DNA of 64,000 nucleotides from Bathynomus jamesi (GCA_023014485.1 JAJOZX010000481.1:232501-296500); one strand, 5' to 3'. Shown: positions 22,786 to 35,300, numbered from the stretch's first letter. Notes: a model not told the origin generated them from the letters alone. Translations and numbers: made by a program.

Positions 22786-24315
22786 CATACTGGTATAGAT
22801 ACTAAAATACATACTATTGCAGTTACTTAAATAATTACTAATATAGTTACTAAAATGCATACTGATATAGTTACTAAAATATATTTTGATATACCGTAGT
22901 TACTAAAATACGTACATACTGATATACTGTAGCTGTGTGAGTTAGTGATATGTGTTATGTGGAATTGGCAATCTAGTTCTTATAATGGCAGTTGTGATTG
23001 TGGTATGATATAATTGGGTGTTTTCCGGTTTGTCTTTTATATTTCAATATACATGTCGCTACGGTTTTACCTGTAACTGTATAACGGGAACCATAACAAT
23101 AGCTAATAAATACGTTCTGATATATAGTTACTAAAATACAGTACTAATATAAATTAGTTAGTTTATTTATTTCTTCACTCATCCTGTCATTCACTTCTGA
23201 CTTAGAATTTCTCCATTTTCACAGGAACTGAAGTTAAGTTGTATCAGAATAGTTGAAAACCCCCTCAAATATTCTATAAAAGAAAATTATCAAAAATTCT
23301 CGGTTCAGAGAATATTCTCCTAAAGATTATTCCCGAGAATTTTACAACACTAATATGAGCTATGTCTAAATCTTCCAAAACCAGCCCAATTTGGGATTTT
23401 TTTGCCATCTGTTCAGAAGATAATAGCAAAGCAAAGTGTAAAGTATGTGGTGCGCTTATATCCAGAGGAGGAAAAGAAACACATAAAATGACTACATCAA
23501 ACCTCAGAAGCCATCTTAAGTCTCAGCACAAACCTCTTTTTAACAAACTTGAAGCTCTCAACAAGCAACAGCATCCAGTAAAAAAAACATCACTAACAAG
23601 TCAAAGCATACTCATGTCCACTTTTCTGTCAAAGAAAGTTACTGACTCTCCAAGTGACGAATCATCAAATAAAGATAGAAAAACTGAGATAGTTTCGTTG
23701 GAAAAACCAGGTCCCTCCAATAGGAAATCATTAGAAGAAACTATATCAGAATTTAAACATGTAGAACCAGAAGTACATGAACTACAATCATCAGACAGCA
23801 AGTTAATAAGTCAAGATAAAACTCTGTTACAACCATCATTGGAGAATCTACTGGAAAAGAAAAAGAAATGGGCAATCAATGATAATAGAGCTAGATATGA
23901 AAATAAAAACCCACTCTAATAGACAGTTTATTTCCACAACAGTTTCGACGTCCACTGGCATCCTCCTCGGGTGGATACAGAAAAACGAATGAACCAAAAC
24001 AAGAGGGAAAAACAGTCCAGGGGCCGACCGTTAAGAAATTCGCACCTAGGTTAGATCCCATTCTCCCGACACCAGAAGGGCACTTTCATTAAGTACATTC
24101 GCACAAATTTGAAACTATCTTCCTGTTCTAAACATACAGATTCTATTATTTTTTTATTTTTTTTTTAAATAATTATTACATTTATTGTTAAATTTATTAC
24201 ATTTAATATTGCATAATTATTTATTACAGAAATTATAAATTTATTATTACATTGGTTATTACATTGTTGTTTATTATACAGAACTTATAAACCGAAAAAC
24301 GAATGAAAAAGGCGA

Positions 24316-24519
24316 TTAGGAAACAATCACAGAGACCATTGAGAAATTCGCACCTAGGTTAGATACCGTTCTCCCGACACTGGAAGGGCATTTTATTACA
24401 GGGTCCCGCTTATAAGTACATTCGCACAAATTAAAACTATCTTCTTGTTCTATACATACAGATTCTAATATTTTGACATAATTACTGCATTTATTATTGC
24501 ATTTACATTTTTTTAACAT
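24316..24519 (-). repeat. Extra copy of the Penelope C-terminal/3' segment, left side
   Basis: Minus-strand reading SVCIEQEDSFNLCECTYK parallels the end of the intact gene frame (SVCIEKVDNFNLCEGTYK). A similar segment occurs at about 23950-24160 and again, inverted, at 26277-26480 and 26640-26900. These tandem and inverted tails suggest repeated template switching or concatenated integration. Confidence 0.7.
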
Positions 24520-24750
24520 TTATTATTATTACCTTTACCCTAATTATTAAATTTATAATATTACCTTTATTATTACATCTGTTGCATTTATATTTATTTC
24601 CAACATTTATTACTTCCATTATTACATTTACTAAAAGCGAGTAAGGAAACAATCCAGAGACCTTTAAGAAATTCACACTTAGGTTAGAACACGTTCCCCC
24701 GACTCCGAAAGGGATTTTTTTGACCAAGAATCTCATTAAAGGGTCTAACT

Positions 24751-24984
24751 CAGGGGTGGCCAACCTTTTACATTTCATTCGCCAATTTTTTCACGCATGA
24801 GTTCAGTTCTTGTACCCCCATTCAATTCTTGTATAAAATATGTTAATATAGATATATTTAGCATTTTTACATGATATAATGATTTAATATAAAAACAATG
24901 TAAACATTACTTACCTTAATGAGACTACTTCTAATCATCCAATGCGCCACTTTTGGCGCATGCGCCATAGGTTGGCCACCCCTG
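24751..24984. mobile_element. hAT-type MITE
   Basis: A perfect 15-bp inverted repeat CAGGGGTGGCCAACC bounds 234 bp. The flanks carry an imperfect duplication (GTCTAACT on the left, CTCTAACT two bases further out on the right). The termini are typical of Charlie-like hAT elements. There is no coding content. Confidence 0.75.
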
Positions 24985-26177
24985 GACTCTAACTTATAAG
25001 TACCTTCGCACAAATTAAAATTATCTACCTTTTCTATACACACAGATTCTATTATTTTTCTTTTGACATAATTATTACATTTAAAAAGTACCTTACTTGA
25101 TTCCCAATCTATAGCATGATTATTTTGGCTGGCGTGATAAAAAATGGCATTATTAGTATTACAACTTCTGAAGGCATATTTGTGTTCTTTAATACGGGTT
25201 TCAATATTTCTTCCAGTTTCTCCCACGTATACTAAATCACAACTTTTACAGGGAATGCTGTAGACACAGGCTTGTTCCTCTTTTGCCACGTTATTCCTAA
25301 CCAATTTACTTTTCACGGTAGACGAATATTTGAACGCCAAAGCAAACTTAAAATCTTTCGTCAACGGTTTTACTCTTTCTAAGCCGGCAATGTAAGGCAA
25401 ACTCACATATTGTTTTTGGTTAACTGAAGGTTCCCAAGAGGCATAAAAAGATTTTCTGGCTTTAAAATACGCCTTTCTGATAAACCACTCGGGATATTTT
25501 AAATCCTTAAAAATGTTCCAAATCTTTGAATTTTCAGGGTCCAGTAAATGTGGGCTACAAATCCTGAGTGCTCTTAGAAACATGGAAGAAATAATTGAGC
25601 TTTTAACCCCTTCATCATGATATGAAAAATAATGAATGTACGAATTACAATGAGTAGGTTTTCTATAGACCGTGAAATTGGGCTTTCCGCTTTCGTTAAT
25701 GACCAAAACATCTAGAAAAGGTAATTGTTTGTCGTTCTCCCATTCATATTTAACTTTAATAGAGGGAACAAGATTATTTAATGACTGAAAGAAAGTGTCA
25801 AAGTTGTTCCAGTGGTCAGGCCAAAATGAGAAAATATCATCTAGCCTACATAACGAAACCAAATTAGATTCCTGGGACATATTGTTTGCAACAATTCCGA
25901 CTCATAATATTCATGTATAATGTACTCAGTATTGGGTATAAAGGGGACCCCATTCCCATACCAAAACGTTGCAAATAAAATTCTTCACCGAAGGAGAAGG
26001 CATTATTGGTGACAGTTTTATCAGTTCTAAAAATACAGATGTGGGCATGCCTAGTTCTACGTTACATGTTGGCAATTTTCTATCTAAAAAACTAAGTACA
26101 TCATCAATGGGAACTTTCGTAAACAAGGACTCAACGTCAAAACTGATCATTCTTCCCCGTTTTAAATCTAAGGACAT
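24867..26177 (-). pseudogene. Penelope RT and GIY-YIG endonuclease, frameshifted
   Basis: In translation order: 26177-25926 has ISFDVESLFTKVPIDDVLSF, the RT fingers of Penelope elements. A frameshift lies near 25960, after which a GMGSPLYPILS-like block is readable. The YxDD region is damaged by a small insertion and appears as CRLDDIFSFWP in frame 25880-24867. The same frame holds QLPFLDVLV, a linker, and the GIY-YIG endonuclease: VYSIPCKSCDLVYVGETGRN, then R and H in RIKEHKYAF, and DWESSKVL. The protein nicks DNA with GIY-YIG and copies RNA with the RT. At least two frame breaks and loss of the N-terminus make it inactive. Confidence 0.85.
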
Positions 26178-26276
26178 AACTTTGTTAATAAAGTCACAGG
26201 AATTAGTGATGCAACAGATGTAATAATAAAGGTAATATTATAAATTTAATAATTAGGGTAAAGGTAATAATAATAA

Positions 26277-26900
26277 ATGTTAAAAAAATGTAAATGCAAT
26301 AATAAATGCAGTAATTATGTCAAAATATTAGAATCTGTATGTATAGAACAAGAAGATAGTTTTAATTTGTGCGAATGTACTTATAAGCGGGACCCTGTAA
26401 TAAAATGCCCTTCCGGTGTCGGGAGAACGGTATCTAACCTAGGTGCGAATTTCTCAATGGTCTCTGTGATTGTTTCCTAATCGCCTTTTTCATTCGTTTT
26501 TCGGTTTATAAGTTCTGTATAATAAACAACAATGTAATAACCAATGTAATAATAAATTTATAATTTCTGTAATAAATAATTATGCAATATTAAATGTAAT
26601 AAATTTAATAATAAATGTAATAATTATTTAAAAAAAAGTAAAAAAATAATAGAATCTGTATGTTTAGAACAGGAAGATAGTTTCAAATTTGTGCGAATGT
26701 ACTTAATGAAAATGCCCTTCCGGTGTTGGGAGAATGGGATCTAACCTAGGTGCGAATTTCTTAACGGTCGGTCCCTGGACTGTTTTTCCCTCTTGTTTTG
26801 GTTCATTCGTTTTTCTGTATCCACCCGAGGAGGATGCCATTGGGCGTCGAAACTGTTGTGGAAATAAACTCTGTCTATTAGAGTGGGTTTTTATTTTCAT
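26277..26900 (+). repeat. Inverted copies of the Penelope 3' segment, right side
   Basis: Frame 26277-26480 is nearly identical to that at 24316-24519 but on the opposite strand. The next block to 26900 mirrors 23910-24160, including the sequence around GAAACTGTTGTGGAAATAAA. The arms make a palindrome several hundred bases long around the RT gene. Confidence 0.8.
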
Positions 26901-28586
26901 AGTTTGACCTTCACGTAGAAAAAAGTGAATTCTTTTGCATTTAATAGAGCTAGAGTTATTACTTTGAAGATTGGAGAAATGATCTGCTACGATCTGCAAC
27001 CCTACTCAGTTGTAGAAGATATTGGCTTTAAAAATTTGATAAGCCATCTTGAGCCTAGATACACTATACCATCGAGAAAGCATTTTGCAGAAAGTGTCAT
27101 CCCCTTCATTTACCAAAAATTGGAAACTACTCTACGTACCGAGCTTGATAATGCGTCATATGTCAGCCTTACTACAGATGGATGGACGGCTAGTCATAGT
27201 CTGCATTCGTTTTATAGCTTCACAGCCCACTGGATAAATGAGGAGTTTGGACCTGAGCAAGCTGTTCTACAAATGTCTCATTTTGAAGGTTCACATACTG
27301 GATTTAAAATAGCAAAATTTTTAACAGACTCCCTCAAAAAATGGAACATCAATAAGGAAAAGATACAGATGATCGTAACCGATAATGCGGCAAATATGAA
27401 AGTTGCTATTAGAGAGAGTGGCCTAGAAGACTCCTCATTTTGTTGTGTTATATATACACTTCAATTATGCATACAAGATAAAGTTATTAAAGAACAAAGA
27501 AGCGTAAAGGACATGCTTGCGGTTGTACGAAATTTGGCAACTCATTTCCATCACTAGTTCAGCACGAGATGCTTTAAAGGAAATACAAAATGAAATTAAA
27601 TTACCGCAGCATGCTATCATCCAAGACGTATCAACTAGGTGGAATAGCACCTATTATATGCTAGCACGCATTGTTGAGCAAAAGAAAGCAATAATCCTAT
27701 ATTGTATAGGGAAAAAGCATACTTGCTTAACAGATGACCAATGGGAGCTTGCCGAAACACTTGTCATGGTTCTCAAACAGTTTGAAGTAGCGACCAAAGA
27801 GATGAGCTTTGCAGATGCATTAATTTCTCAAGTCATTCCTTTTATTGAATCAATGGAAAAATATCTGGATTTTGCTGTGACAAATGTCAGTTATTCAAAC
27901 CATTCTTGAGGAAGTCAGAGGTAGTTTTAATAAAGATTTAACAAGTATAAAGAAGAATCTAAACTAATCCTAGCAACAGTACTCGATCCACGGTTCAAAA
28001 TGAAATATTTTGTTACATCAGAAGACAAAGAGAGAGCCCTAACAGAACTATATAATGCTTCAGACAAATTTGCAAAACCAAAAACTGATGGTAAGTCAAA
28101 TAATATTTATATTTTATTCTTATTTTCCCAGATTACAATTTTATTTTCATAATTTTTTTTTAAAAATTGATTCTAGGGTTTAGGATATTAACTTTTTAAC
28201 TCAGTCAGTAGTTATTTTCATTAGCCAAAATACCTATTCATTGTTATTTAAAATAAATAGATCTAATGTTCCTTCAAAATTAGTTTATCTATTTCCTTAT
28301 TTTTTAAATTACAAAGTAAATTGGTGTACTAAAGTGATTTATTCTTATTGGCAAAGTTGATTTTTTCAGATTTAAACTAAAATCTCAAAAAAAAAAAATC
28401 ATTAGGTTTTATGACATACAGTTACCAGTGTTGTATGAACTTTAATAGCTATACTTAAATTACAGAATACAGCACAAGTTTAACTGACTCAAGAGTTTTC
28501 AGACTGGTTCTACTGCTTCTGGATCAGATGCTGAGTCGACAACCTCAGGTTCACCCTTAAAAAAGCTAAGAATGCAAGATGATATA

Positions 28587-29801
28587 CAGGGTGTACATAA
28601 AGTCAGGATCTATTTTTGTGAAGCACTTGGAAATTATATGGAATTCAATCATAAAATGATAAAGTGGTAACATTTATTAAATAATTAAGAGTAGGATTCG
28701 ACGTGACGCCCATCAGTGTCCCTGCACAGCTCAAATCGTTCCGCAGCATTTCTAAACACATTCTGGAGCATTTGCGGGGTTATGTTATCTGCAGCAGTTC
28801 GTATACGTGTACGTAAGTTTTCAAGACTCGTAATCTTCGTCTGATAGACGTGCGATTTGATAAAGCCCCATGCAAAGAAATCTAAAGGGGTTAAATCTGG
28901 TGATCTCGCTGGCCAAGGTCTGTTGCTTCCGCGTCCGATCCAGCGATTTGGAAAACGTCCATTTAGATAATCCTGAACAATTTGGCATAGTGACAAGGAG
29001 CACCATCATGTTGATAGACGACGGTACTAACAATCCTATCCCCAATCAGCTGAGGTTCAAGGAATTGCTGCAATATGTCCAGATAAATAAGCCCCGTAAC
29101 TGTAGCTTCAGCAAAGAAAAAAGGACCATAAACCTTAGATTTTGTTAAACCCATCCAGACATTAACTTTAGGGAGTCTCGTTCCCAATTTTGGACGAAAT
29201 CATTCGGTCTTTCATCTGCCCAAATTCGACAGTTATGGCGATTTACTTTTCCACACGTATGAAAGTGGCTTCATCACTAAAGAGAATGTTGTCCATTAAA
29301 TTATCACTCCAGATTTGTTCTACGAGATCAGCACACACAGCACTTCGTCGAGGAAATCTTCCTCATGTAAATCATGTAAAACCTGCAAATGATAGCTTTT
29401 CTTCTGTAAATTAACTTTCAGAATTTTGTGCACAGATGACGTCGGGAGGCCGAGTCTGTGTGATGCAGCACGAACGGACGTACGTGGCTCCTCAGTGATA
29501 ATTCCGCGTACTGCATTCACGGTAAGATCTGACATACACGGTCGTCCTGATCTTGCTTCATCATTTACAGATCCCGTTCGTTTAAATTTGTTCACCAATT
29601 TTCGTATTGTCTTGTCTATTGGCCCCGGCTTATGAAATCTCCTTCTAAACTTCTCTCTGATGTCATTGCATTTCTTTCCCTCGATTCGCCAAATTACTAT
29701 TGCCACACGCTCTTCTGTATTCATTCTAAGGGCTTCTGAAAAGAAAAATAGAAAAAAATAATTATTTCACAAAAATAGATCCTGACTTTATGTACACCCT
29801 G
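28587..29801 (-). mobile_element. Mariner element in the hAT gene, minus strand
   Basis: Inverted repeats beginning CAGGGTGTACATAAAGTCAG end at 28587 and 29801, with TA duplications at 28585-28586 and 29802-29803. The insertion lies in a hAT exon, after codons for LRMQDD. Its 1215 bp is normal mariner size. Confidence 0.9.
28685..29724 (-). pseudogene. Mariner transposase, frameshifted
   Basis: The N-terminus (29724-29320) has MNTEERVAIVIWRIEGKKCN, two helix-turn-helix units and SGRPCMSD as linker, plus TSVRAASHRLGLPTSSVHKI. The first catalytic Asp is readable in LFSDEATF near 29290, followed by a stop. Then come PKVNVWMGL (29187 onward), YQHDGAPCH with the second Asp, and SPDLTPLDFFAWGF with the third (28996-28685). 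Frame changes near 29320, 29200 and 28985 inactivate it. It resembles the intact DD41D-type element at 11950 in motif pattern but has different ends. Confidence 0.85.
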
Positions 29802-30872
29802 TATATAAAATTTTTGAAGAAGGGGAAAGCAACTTGGAACAGTCCAAAAGGGTTAAAAAAAGTCGAAATCAATCCACAAACAACTTATTAAAGACAAAAA
29901 GATAAAATGGCTAGCAACATTTTTTTTTAGGTTACTTTATATTTAAATTATTTATGTAATGTAACGTAACACTGCATGATTGTATGTATTTTCTATTTAT
30001 TTCAGGAAAGAAGAAGTTGATTTCTACCTATCACTTCCTGCAATAGCAAAGAAAGAATGTCCATTTCATTGGTGGAACAATTATGATATGGGCAAACATG
30101 GAAAGAAATCAACAGAAAATGAACAACAGCTAACTACACTGCAAAATGGTCAAAAAATATCTGTGCGCTTCTCCCTCTTCAGTTTATAGTGAAAGATTGT
30201 TCAGCACAGGAGGAAATATCTACGAATCCAAGAGAAACAAATTAACGCCCGAACATGGGGAACAATTGGCATTAATTCATTGTAACATGAAATTTTTAAA
30301 ATTAAAATTAAAAATTTTCCAACACTTCAAGCAGCTGTAAGGAATATATTGAATAAATAAACCATTTTTAAAAAGTAAATTTTTAGTTATTTTAAGGAAA
30401 ATATTTTTATATGAAGATAGCTACCATAGCTAGCTACTTTGAAGAATTTGATTGTTTTTTACCAGGATGTGTGTTTTCAATAAAGCTTAATTTTGGTGTT
30501 GTCTTAATCATTATGTTTGGTTAATGAAGTTTATTTCGGTTGAAATAAGGTAGTTTTTTGCTAAAAATTTTATCTTCTATACATGCGACTCAGTGTAAAA
30601 TGATTTTGATGTTCCTAACTGCTGGATTTAAAAAAAGAGACACAAAAGGTTAAAGTTTTGTGATTTAGTGGTAAAAACTAGAAACAATTTTAATTATAGT
30701 TTTAAGAATGTCGCATCAGCAAAAAAATCATTTCCCATTTGGTGACCCAATTCGCCCCAGTCGACGCTACCTATGCCAAGCTTGCCGATACCGATTAATC
30801 GGCCGATATTAAGAAAATAATCGGCATGCCAGGTGCCGATACCGATTAATCGGTGCACCCCTACTATTTCCT

Positions 30873-31085
30873 CCCCCAGCAGGTAGTCACCCTCCCCCAG
30901 CAGCTAGTCACCCTCCCCCAGCAGCTAGTCACCCTTGCCCAGTAGTTAGTCCCCCTCCAACAGCAGGTAGTGACTCTCCTTCCACGTTGGAGGGGACTCA
31001 GGCTCCTGCGGAGTTTGTCCCCTCGTTAGTGAGGGGCTCTTCAACTCCCGACAGCCCTGGCTGTTCGGGAAACGGGTCGTGCTAG
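30873..31085 (+). pseudogene. LINE ORF1 C-terminal fragment with heptad repeat
   Basis: The frame encodes about five copies of a 7-residue unit close to PPAASHP, from a 21-bp minisatellite at 30873-30978. A Ser/Pro-rich tail then ends SPGCSGNGSC with a TAG at 31083-31085. The 21-bp period keeps the frame open, which argues for coding. It lies where ORF1 of the following LINE is expected. No domain is recognised, and the 5' part is missing. Confidence 0.45.
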
Positions 31086-31699
31086 GTAGTCAGGGGGCTT
31101 AATCCAAAAAATCACCCCGATTGTTCCCTTTGTTCCAAAAGTACCATTTTTTTACCAGGGGTAGATATGACCATAAGCATTCATTGTTTTGCGGGAGCCA
31201 ACATGGGCTCTCCCTGTGGCGGCCATTATGGACGAATCCAAGATGGCCGCCATCTGGTCTGACATTGGGCGATAAAATAACAACCAATCATAGTAGAACA
31301 GCAAATAATGACACTTTTTGTATGTTTTTGAGTATAGAGAATCCAGTTCTGATATTTGTTTTTTAATTCAAGATATACGTCAGGTCGTATATATCCACAT
31401 TTGATATTATTTTATAAGAAATGTACATTTTATGTCAATTGAATCATGATACATAATTATTGCACTTAGATTTGTGGTTGTAACAGCTATATTAACTTTT
31501 ACATTGGATTTCTACTGACATTTTGTCCACTATTAATCTATTTTTTATTATTTTTGCAGGTGTTGGCATACCTGTATTCCTCTGAAGCAAGTCTATGCGG
31601 TGGTGGTCTTCTTCACATTCTAGTCTCTTCAGGCCTGCAGATATGAAGATCTCGTTAGTGTGTAGTTAGTAGTGTGTAGTAGAACATTAATACCTCAAC

Positions 31700-32311
31700 A
31701 TGTCTACTAACATAACTGGAATTAATTGGACACTGTGTTGCCTATGTCAGTCCAGCAAAGACGAGGCATTACAACAGCCAAAAGAACAGGGATATTCATC
31801 TCTTGAAAGAGATCTGAATGATTTTGTGCAGCTCAATGCTGTTCCATCTGGTATCAAGGTTAGTGAGCTCGATGATGGCTCAGGAATTGCAGCAACCCTC
31901 CAATCACATGCTGCAGTGTATCATAAAAGTTGTAGGAGTGCATGCAACAGTTACAGGGTAAAGCGGGCACGAGGAAAAGTGGCCACGCAAGATGAATGTG
32001 CAGCTGGGATAAGTCCGAAGAAACTCAGATCAAGTTACGGATCACCTCCAGAAACATTATTCTGCATCATATGTCTGGGTGAGGATCAGCATGATCTTCA
32101 TAGAGCCTTAAGTGACAACATTGATCAAAATCTGAAGAATTGGGCAAAAACAACTAACAACTGGCATTTATATGGGCGCTTGACTGCAGGTTCTGATGCA
32201 CATGCAATGGATGCATGTTATCATGTACAATGCTATTGGCGGCTTCGTGATGGAGCTCGTGCAGTTGAACGTCGATCTTCAAGCCTCCCCCATTTGATCC
32301 CATGGTCATAG
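31700..32311 (+). CDS. N-terminal cysteine-finger segment of the FEN/CXC transposon protein
   Basis: This 203-codon frame begins MSTNITGINWTLCCLCQ. It has two apparent zinc-binding clusters: CCLC with YHKSCRSAC (about residues 13-81), and FCIIC with CYHVQCY (about 120-175). The short relative at 14516 keeps the same pairs. It overlaps the 1308-codon frame by ten bases at ATGGTCATAG in a different frame. Since both halves look like one protein, a one-base frameshift, a programmed shift or a missed splice near 32300 is likely. Its role is probably DNA or protein binding, by analogy only. Confidence 0.7.
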   Translation: MSTNITGINWTLCCLCQSSKDEALQQPKEQGYSSLERDLNDFVQLNAVPSGIKVSELDDGSGIAATLQSHAAVYHKSCRSACNSYRVKRARGKVATQDECAAGISPKKLRSSYGSPPETLFCIICLGEDQHDLHRALSDNIDQNLKNWAKTTNNWHLYGRLTAGSDAHAMDACYHVQCYWRLRDGARAVERRSSSLPHLIPWS

Positions 32312-35300
32312 CACAGTTAGTGGCATTTGTGGATGACTCTCAGTCTGAGGTCCACAAGTTGTCTGACTTACGGGAAATGTACAAGATAATGATGTCAGAT
32401 CTAGGACATCCCTGTTCTGGTAGAGAACCTCATGCAACAAGATTGAAAGACCATCTGCTTGAGCATCTTCCTGAGTGGGCTTCCTATGCACAGGGGAGAG
32501 ATGTATTCATTAGCCACAAGGCAAAAGTGGGTGCTGTGCTAGAACAAAGCTATCATTCCTCACAAATCAATCAAGATGAAGCTGTGTTATTGATACGTGC
32601 TGCTATGGCACTACGAAAGCGAATCCTTCAGAAACAAGAGCCATTTAATGGTTCATTCTCTCCACAATGCCTGACGTCCCCCATAGAAGAAACACTGTTA
32701 GGTTTCATCAATGTTGTCCTCCAGGGTCCTAAAGGTAATATCGATAAACATAGTAGAGAGCAATCCAACAGTGATGCTGAACTGGGCACAAGGGCGAAGA
32801 TTGCGTGCACACTGTGCCAACTGCTGATATTCAACACAGTAAAATATGCATCTTCATCAGACAGCACCCAAATCCGTCACAATAGGGATCGTGAAACGCA
32901 ATTCCCACTTTACCATGGTATTAAACTGCATGGAGATGCCAGATTCAAGCACCAGATAGAGAATGCCCATCACCTTGGGCTCTCTGTCTCATATGACCGT
33001 GTGATGGAAGTCAAAACACAGGTAGCTCTTGCTGTTTGCAAGAGACACACTGAAGACGGTATTGTTCTACCCACAAATACAAGACTTTCAGTTTTCACTA
33101 CACATGATGTAGACAATCTGGACAGCAACAAAACGGGAAATTTGTCACGTGGTGATTTTCATGGAACATGCATTACTGTGACCAATCACCTATCCAAAGA
33201 GAACTTGGGAATTCGTCGACCAGCAATCACACTTGATCCATCTGATACATCAAAACCCAAGTTGCCGGATAGTTATGTAATTGTTCCTCCCATCGAACTC
33301 AACACCCGTGACATTCTTGTGCCCAGAATCAACGAAGGTCAAGTTCGGCCGAACCACAGCCTGGTCAACGGTGCCAAAGTAAAAGATGATGCATGGATAG
33401 CACATGTTGGAAGAGTGCTGGAAAAGGGTGAGCTTGAAAAACGTGATGTGGTTACGTGGTCAGGCTTCAACTCTCAGCTCATGGATGATGCATCAATAAA
33501 GCCAAAGGCAGAGACTGGTATACTCCCCTTATTTCCTGATAAGGCAGCTTCTGCATCAATGATGAAGCACACGATGGAGATTGTGAAAACTACGACTGAG
33601 TTCATAAACCCTGGTCAAACCCCTGTCCTTGGGGCTGATCAGCCTCTCTTTGCCATATGCAAACAGTTACAGTGGGAGTTTCCTGACACACTGGGTGAGG
33701 ATAAGTTTGTGATGCAGTTGGGAGCTTTACATATCGAGGATAAGTGTCAGCTGATGATGGGCAAGGTGCTACGAGGTTCCGGATGGGACACAGCTCTAGC
33801 TCAAGCAGATGTCCTCTCCTCTGGACGTGCCCAGTCAGCTCTCGATGATCACCACATAAAGCGTACACGATATGCTCATCAAGTGTCACTTGTTTCCCTC
33901 TCTCATTTGAAGCAAAATGCATACTTGCAATACACATCCAATGTGCTGGGGCCTTGTGAGTCATATGAGATGTGGTGTGCAAGGAAATCTGCAAATGTTC
34001 ACATGTTCAAATATTGGTCACTAGTGATTGAGCTTGAGCTATTGATGTGTCGATTTGTGCGCTCATTAAGAGAGGGTGACTTCCCTCTCTATGTCCAGGT
34101 GTGTGATGAACTATGTCCATGGTTCTTTGTGCTGGACCACACTAACTATGCCCGCTGGTTGCCGATTCATGTCAGAGATATGGTTGGTCTTGCTGAAAGC
34201 CATCCACAGGTGTACGCAGAGTACCTCAAAGGGAACTTTACAGTCCAAAAGTCTGCTCGTACATTCAGCCTCATCGCGAAAGATCAATCTCATGAGCAGA
34301 TGAACAAAGTACTGCAGGGCTGTGGTGGAGCATCTGACCTCTATGACAAAACAGAAGCATTAGCATTGTACATGTTGGCAGGTCCTGAATGTGTCAGAAT
34401 GATAGAAGAGTTTGAGAATGCTCAGAAACTTACAGAAGGACCAACTGGCCACCACGAAACAGCACCTGGGCTACAGTCTAGGTTTTTGAAGGATGTCAAG
34501 TCATTCACAAAGGTGGTGTCTGAACTGGGCAACCCCTTCCTGGCCACAAATCAGGAGCTTGTAGCCCTTGACACACACGATGTTATGGAGAATGAAGTAG
34601 CAGCATCACTGTCACAGATACAGGAAGTTGGCCAAGCCCTTCATGAGGAGTATGTAAAGACTAGGCTGGACAAAGGGACAGTTCCTATATCAAACACTAT
34701 AAAGAAAAACAATGTGTACACATTCAGCAATCGGCCAGACCCACGCAAGAAGAGTAGCAAAGTGGGGGTACAGAAGCAAAACACAGTGCTCATTACTCAG
34801 CTATTCCTGTCTCTACAATCACGTCCAGATGCGGATATGACAGAATTTTTCACATACGAGAATCAGCGAGAGCCCCCTTCACTCTCAGACCGAGGTTCAC
34901 TCAGAGCTGGAAATAAATCAGACATTCTTGCATGTGTCAATGCACCAACTGGATCTGCCAATCCTGCTAAACAAGTGACAGTTCAGTTGTATGACATGGC
35001 CGCCATCGTCCACATTGTGCGTCCAAGTAGAGCATCAACATTTGCTGAATATGTATCTCTACACATCATACCTTTCATTAAAGCACAGATGACTGACACA
35101 GTTGAGCGCGTCGATGCCGTGTGGGATACCTATCCTGAAGACAGTCTGAAATCACTTGCACAGCAGCGGCGTGGTTCAGGAGCACGTACTCGACTTGATC
35201 CAGATAGTGATGGTACCACACCCATTCCCAAACGAGACTGGCAGTCATATTTGAAAAATGTGGAAAACAAGAAGGAACTGTTCGTCTTTATCAGTAAACA

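Larger units (their letters stand above)
23896..26941 (-). mobile_element. Penelope-like retroelement inserted in the hAT gene
   Basis: A 13-bp duplication TAATAGAGCTAGA (23883-23895 and 26942-26954) brackets the insertion, within hAT codons for NRAR. The coding part is on the minus strand. The two ends are inverted copies of each other for several hundred bases (about 23896-24560 against 26220-26905), like the pseudo-LTRs of Penelope elements. On the left, two further tandem copies of the element's 3' segment follow the gene. A hAT MITE (24751-24984) is nested in one of them. Confidence 0.85.
23362..30340 (+). pseudogene. hAT transposase, ZBED type, split by two elements
   Basis: Exon parts: 23362-23895 encodes a BED zinc finger (PIWDFFAI, CKVCGALI, LRSHLKSQHK). 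After the Penelope insertion, 26955-27557 encodes the catalytic core (SLTTDGWTASHSLHSFYSFT, MIVTDNAANMKVA) and an insertion region. 27540-28090 continues (VSTRWNSTYYML, VLDPRFKMKYF) after one frameshift. A GTAAGT donor at 28091 and a CAG acceptor ending at 28502 bound an intron. The next exon (28503-28586) is cut by a mariner and resumes at 29804. The last exon after a CAG at 30005 has EVDFYLSLPAIAKKECPFHW and, after another frameshift, SERLFSTGGN, the hATC dimerisation domain with the catalytic Glu. A complete ancestor can be followed, but this copy is broken. Confidence 0.85.
21549..30863 (+). mobile_element. hAT transposon (ZBED type) with nested insertions
   Basis: Terminal repeats TAGTGATGCACCGAT and TAGGGGTGCACCGAT (right end, complemented) are flanked by a perfect 8-bp duplication CTATTTCC (21541-21548 and 30864-30871), the hAT signature. 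Both ends carry subterminal copies of GCCGATACCGATTAATCGG, likely transposase-binding sites. The 9315-bp length is inflated by three later insertions: an 8-bp-TSD MITE (22482-22785), a Penelope-like element (23896-26941) and a mariner (28587-29801). Without them the element would be about 4.7 kb. The gene inside is interrupted, so this copy is dead. Confidence 0.92.

Noticed and set aside
23362..30340. ZBED protein as a domesticated host gene
   Set aside because: It lies between hAT ends with a perfect 8-bp duplication and is broken by two insertions and frameshifts.
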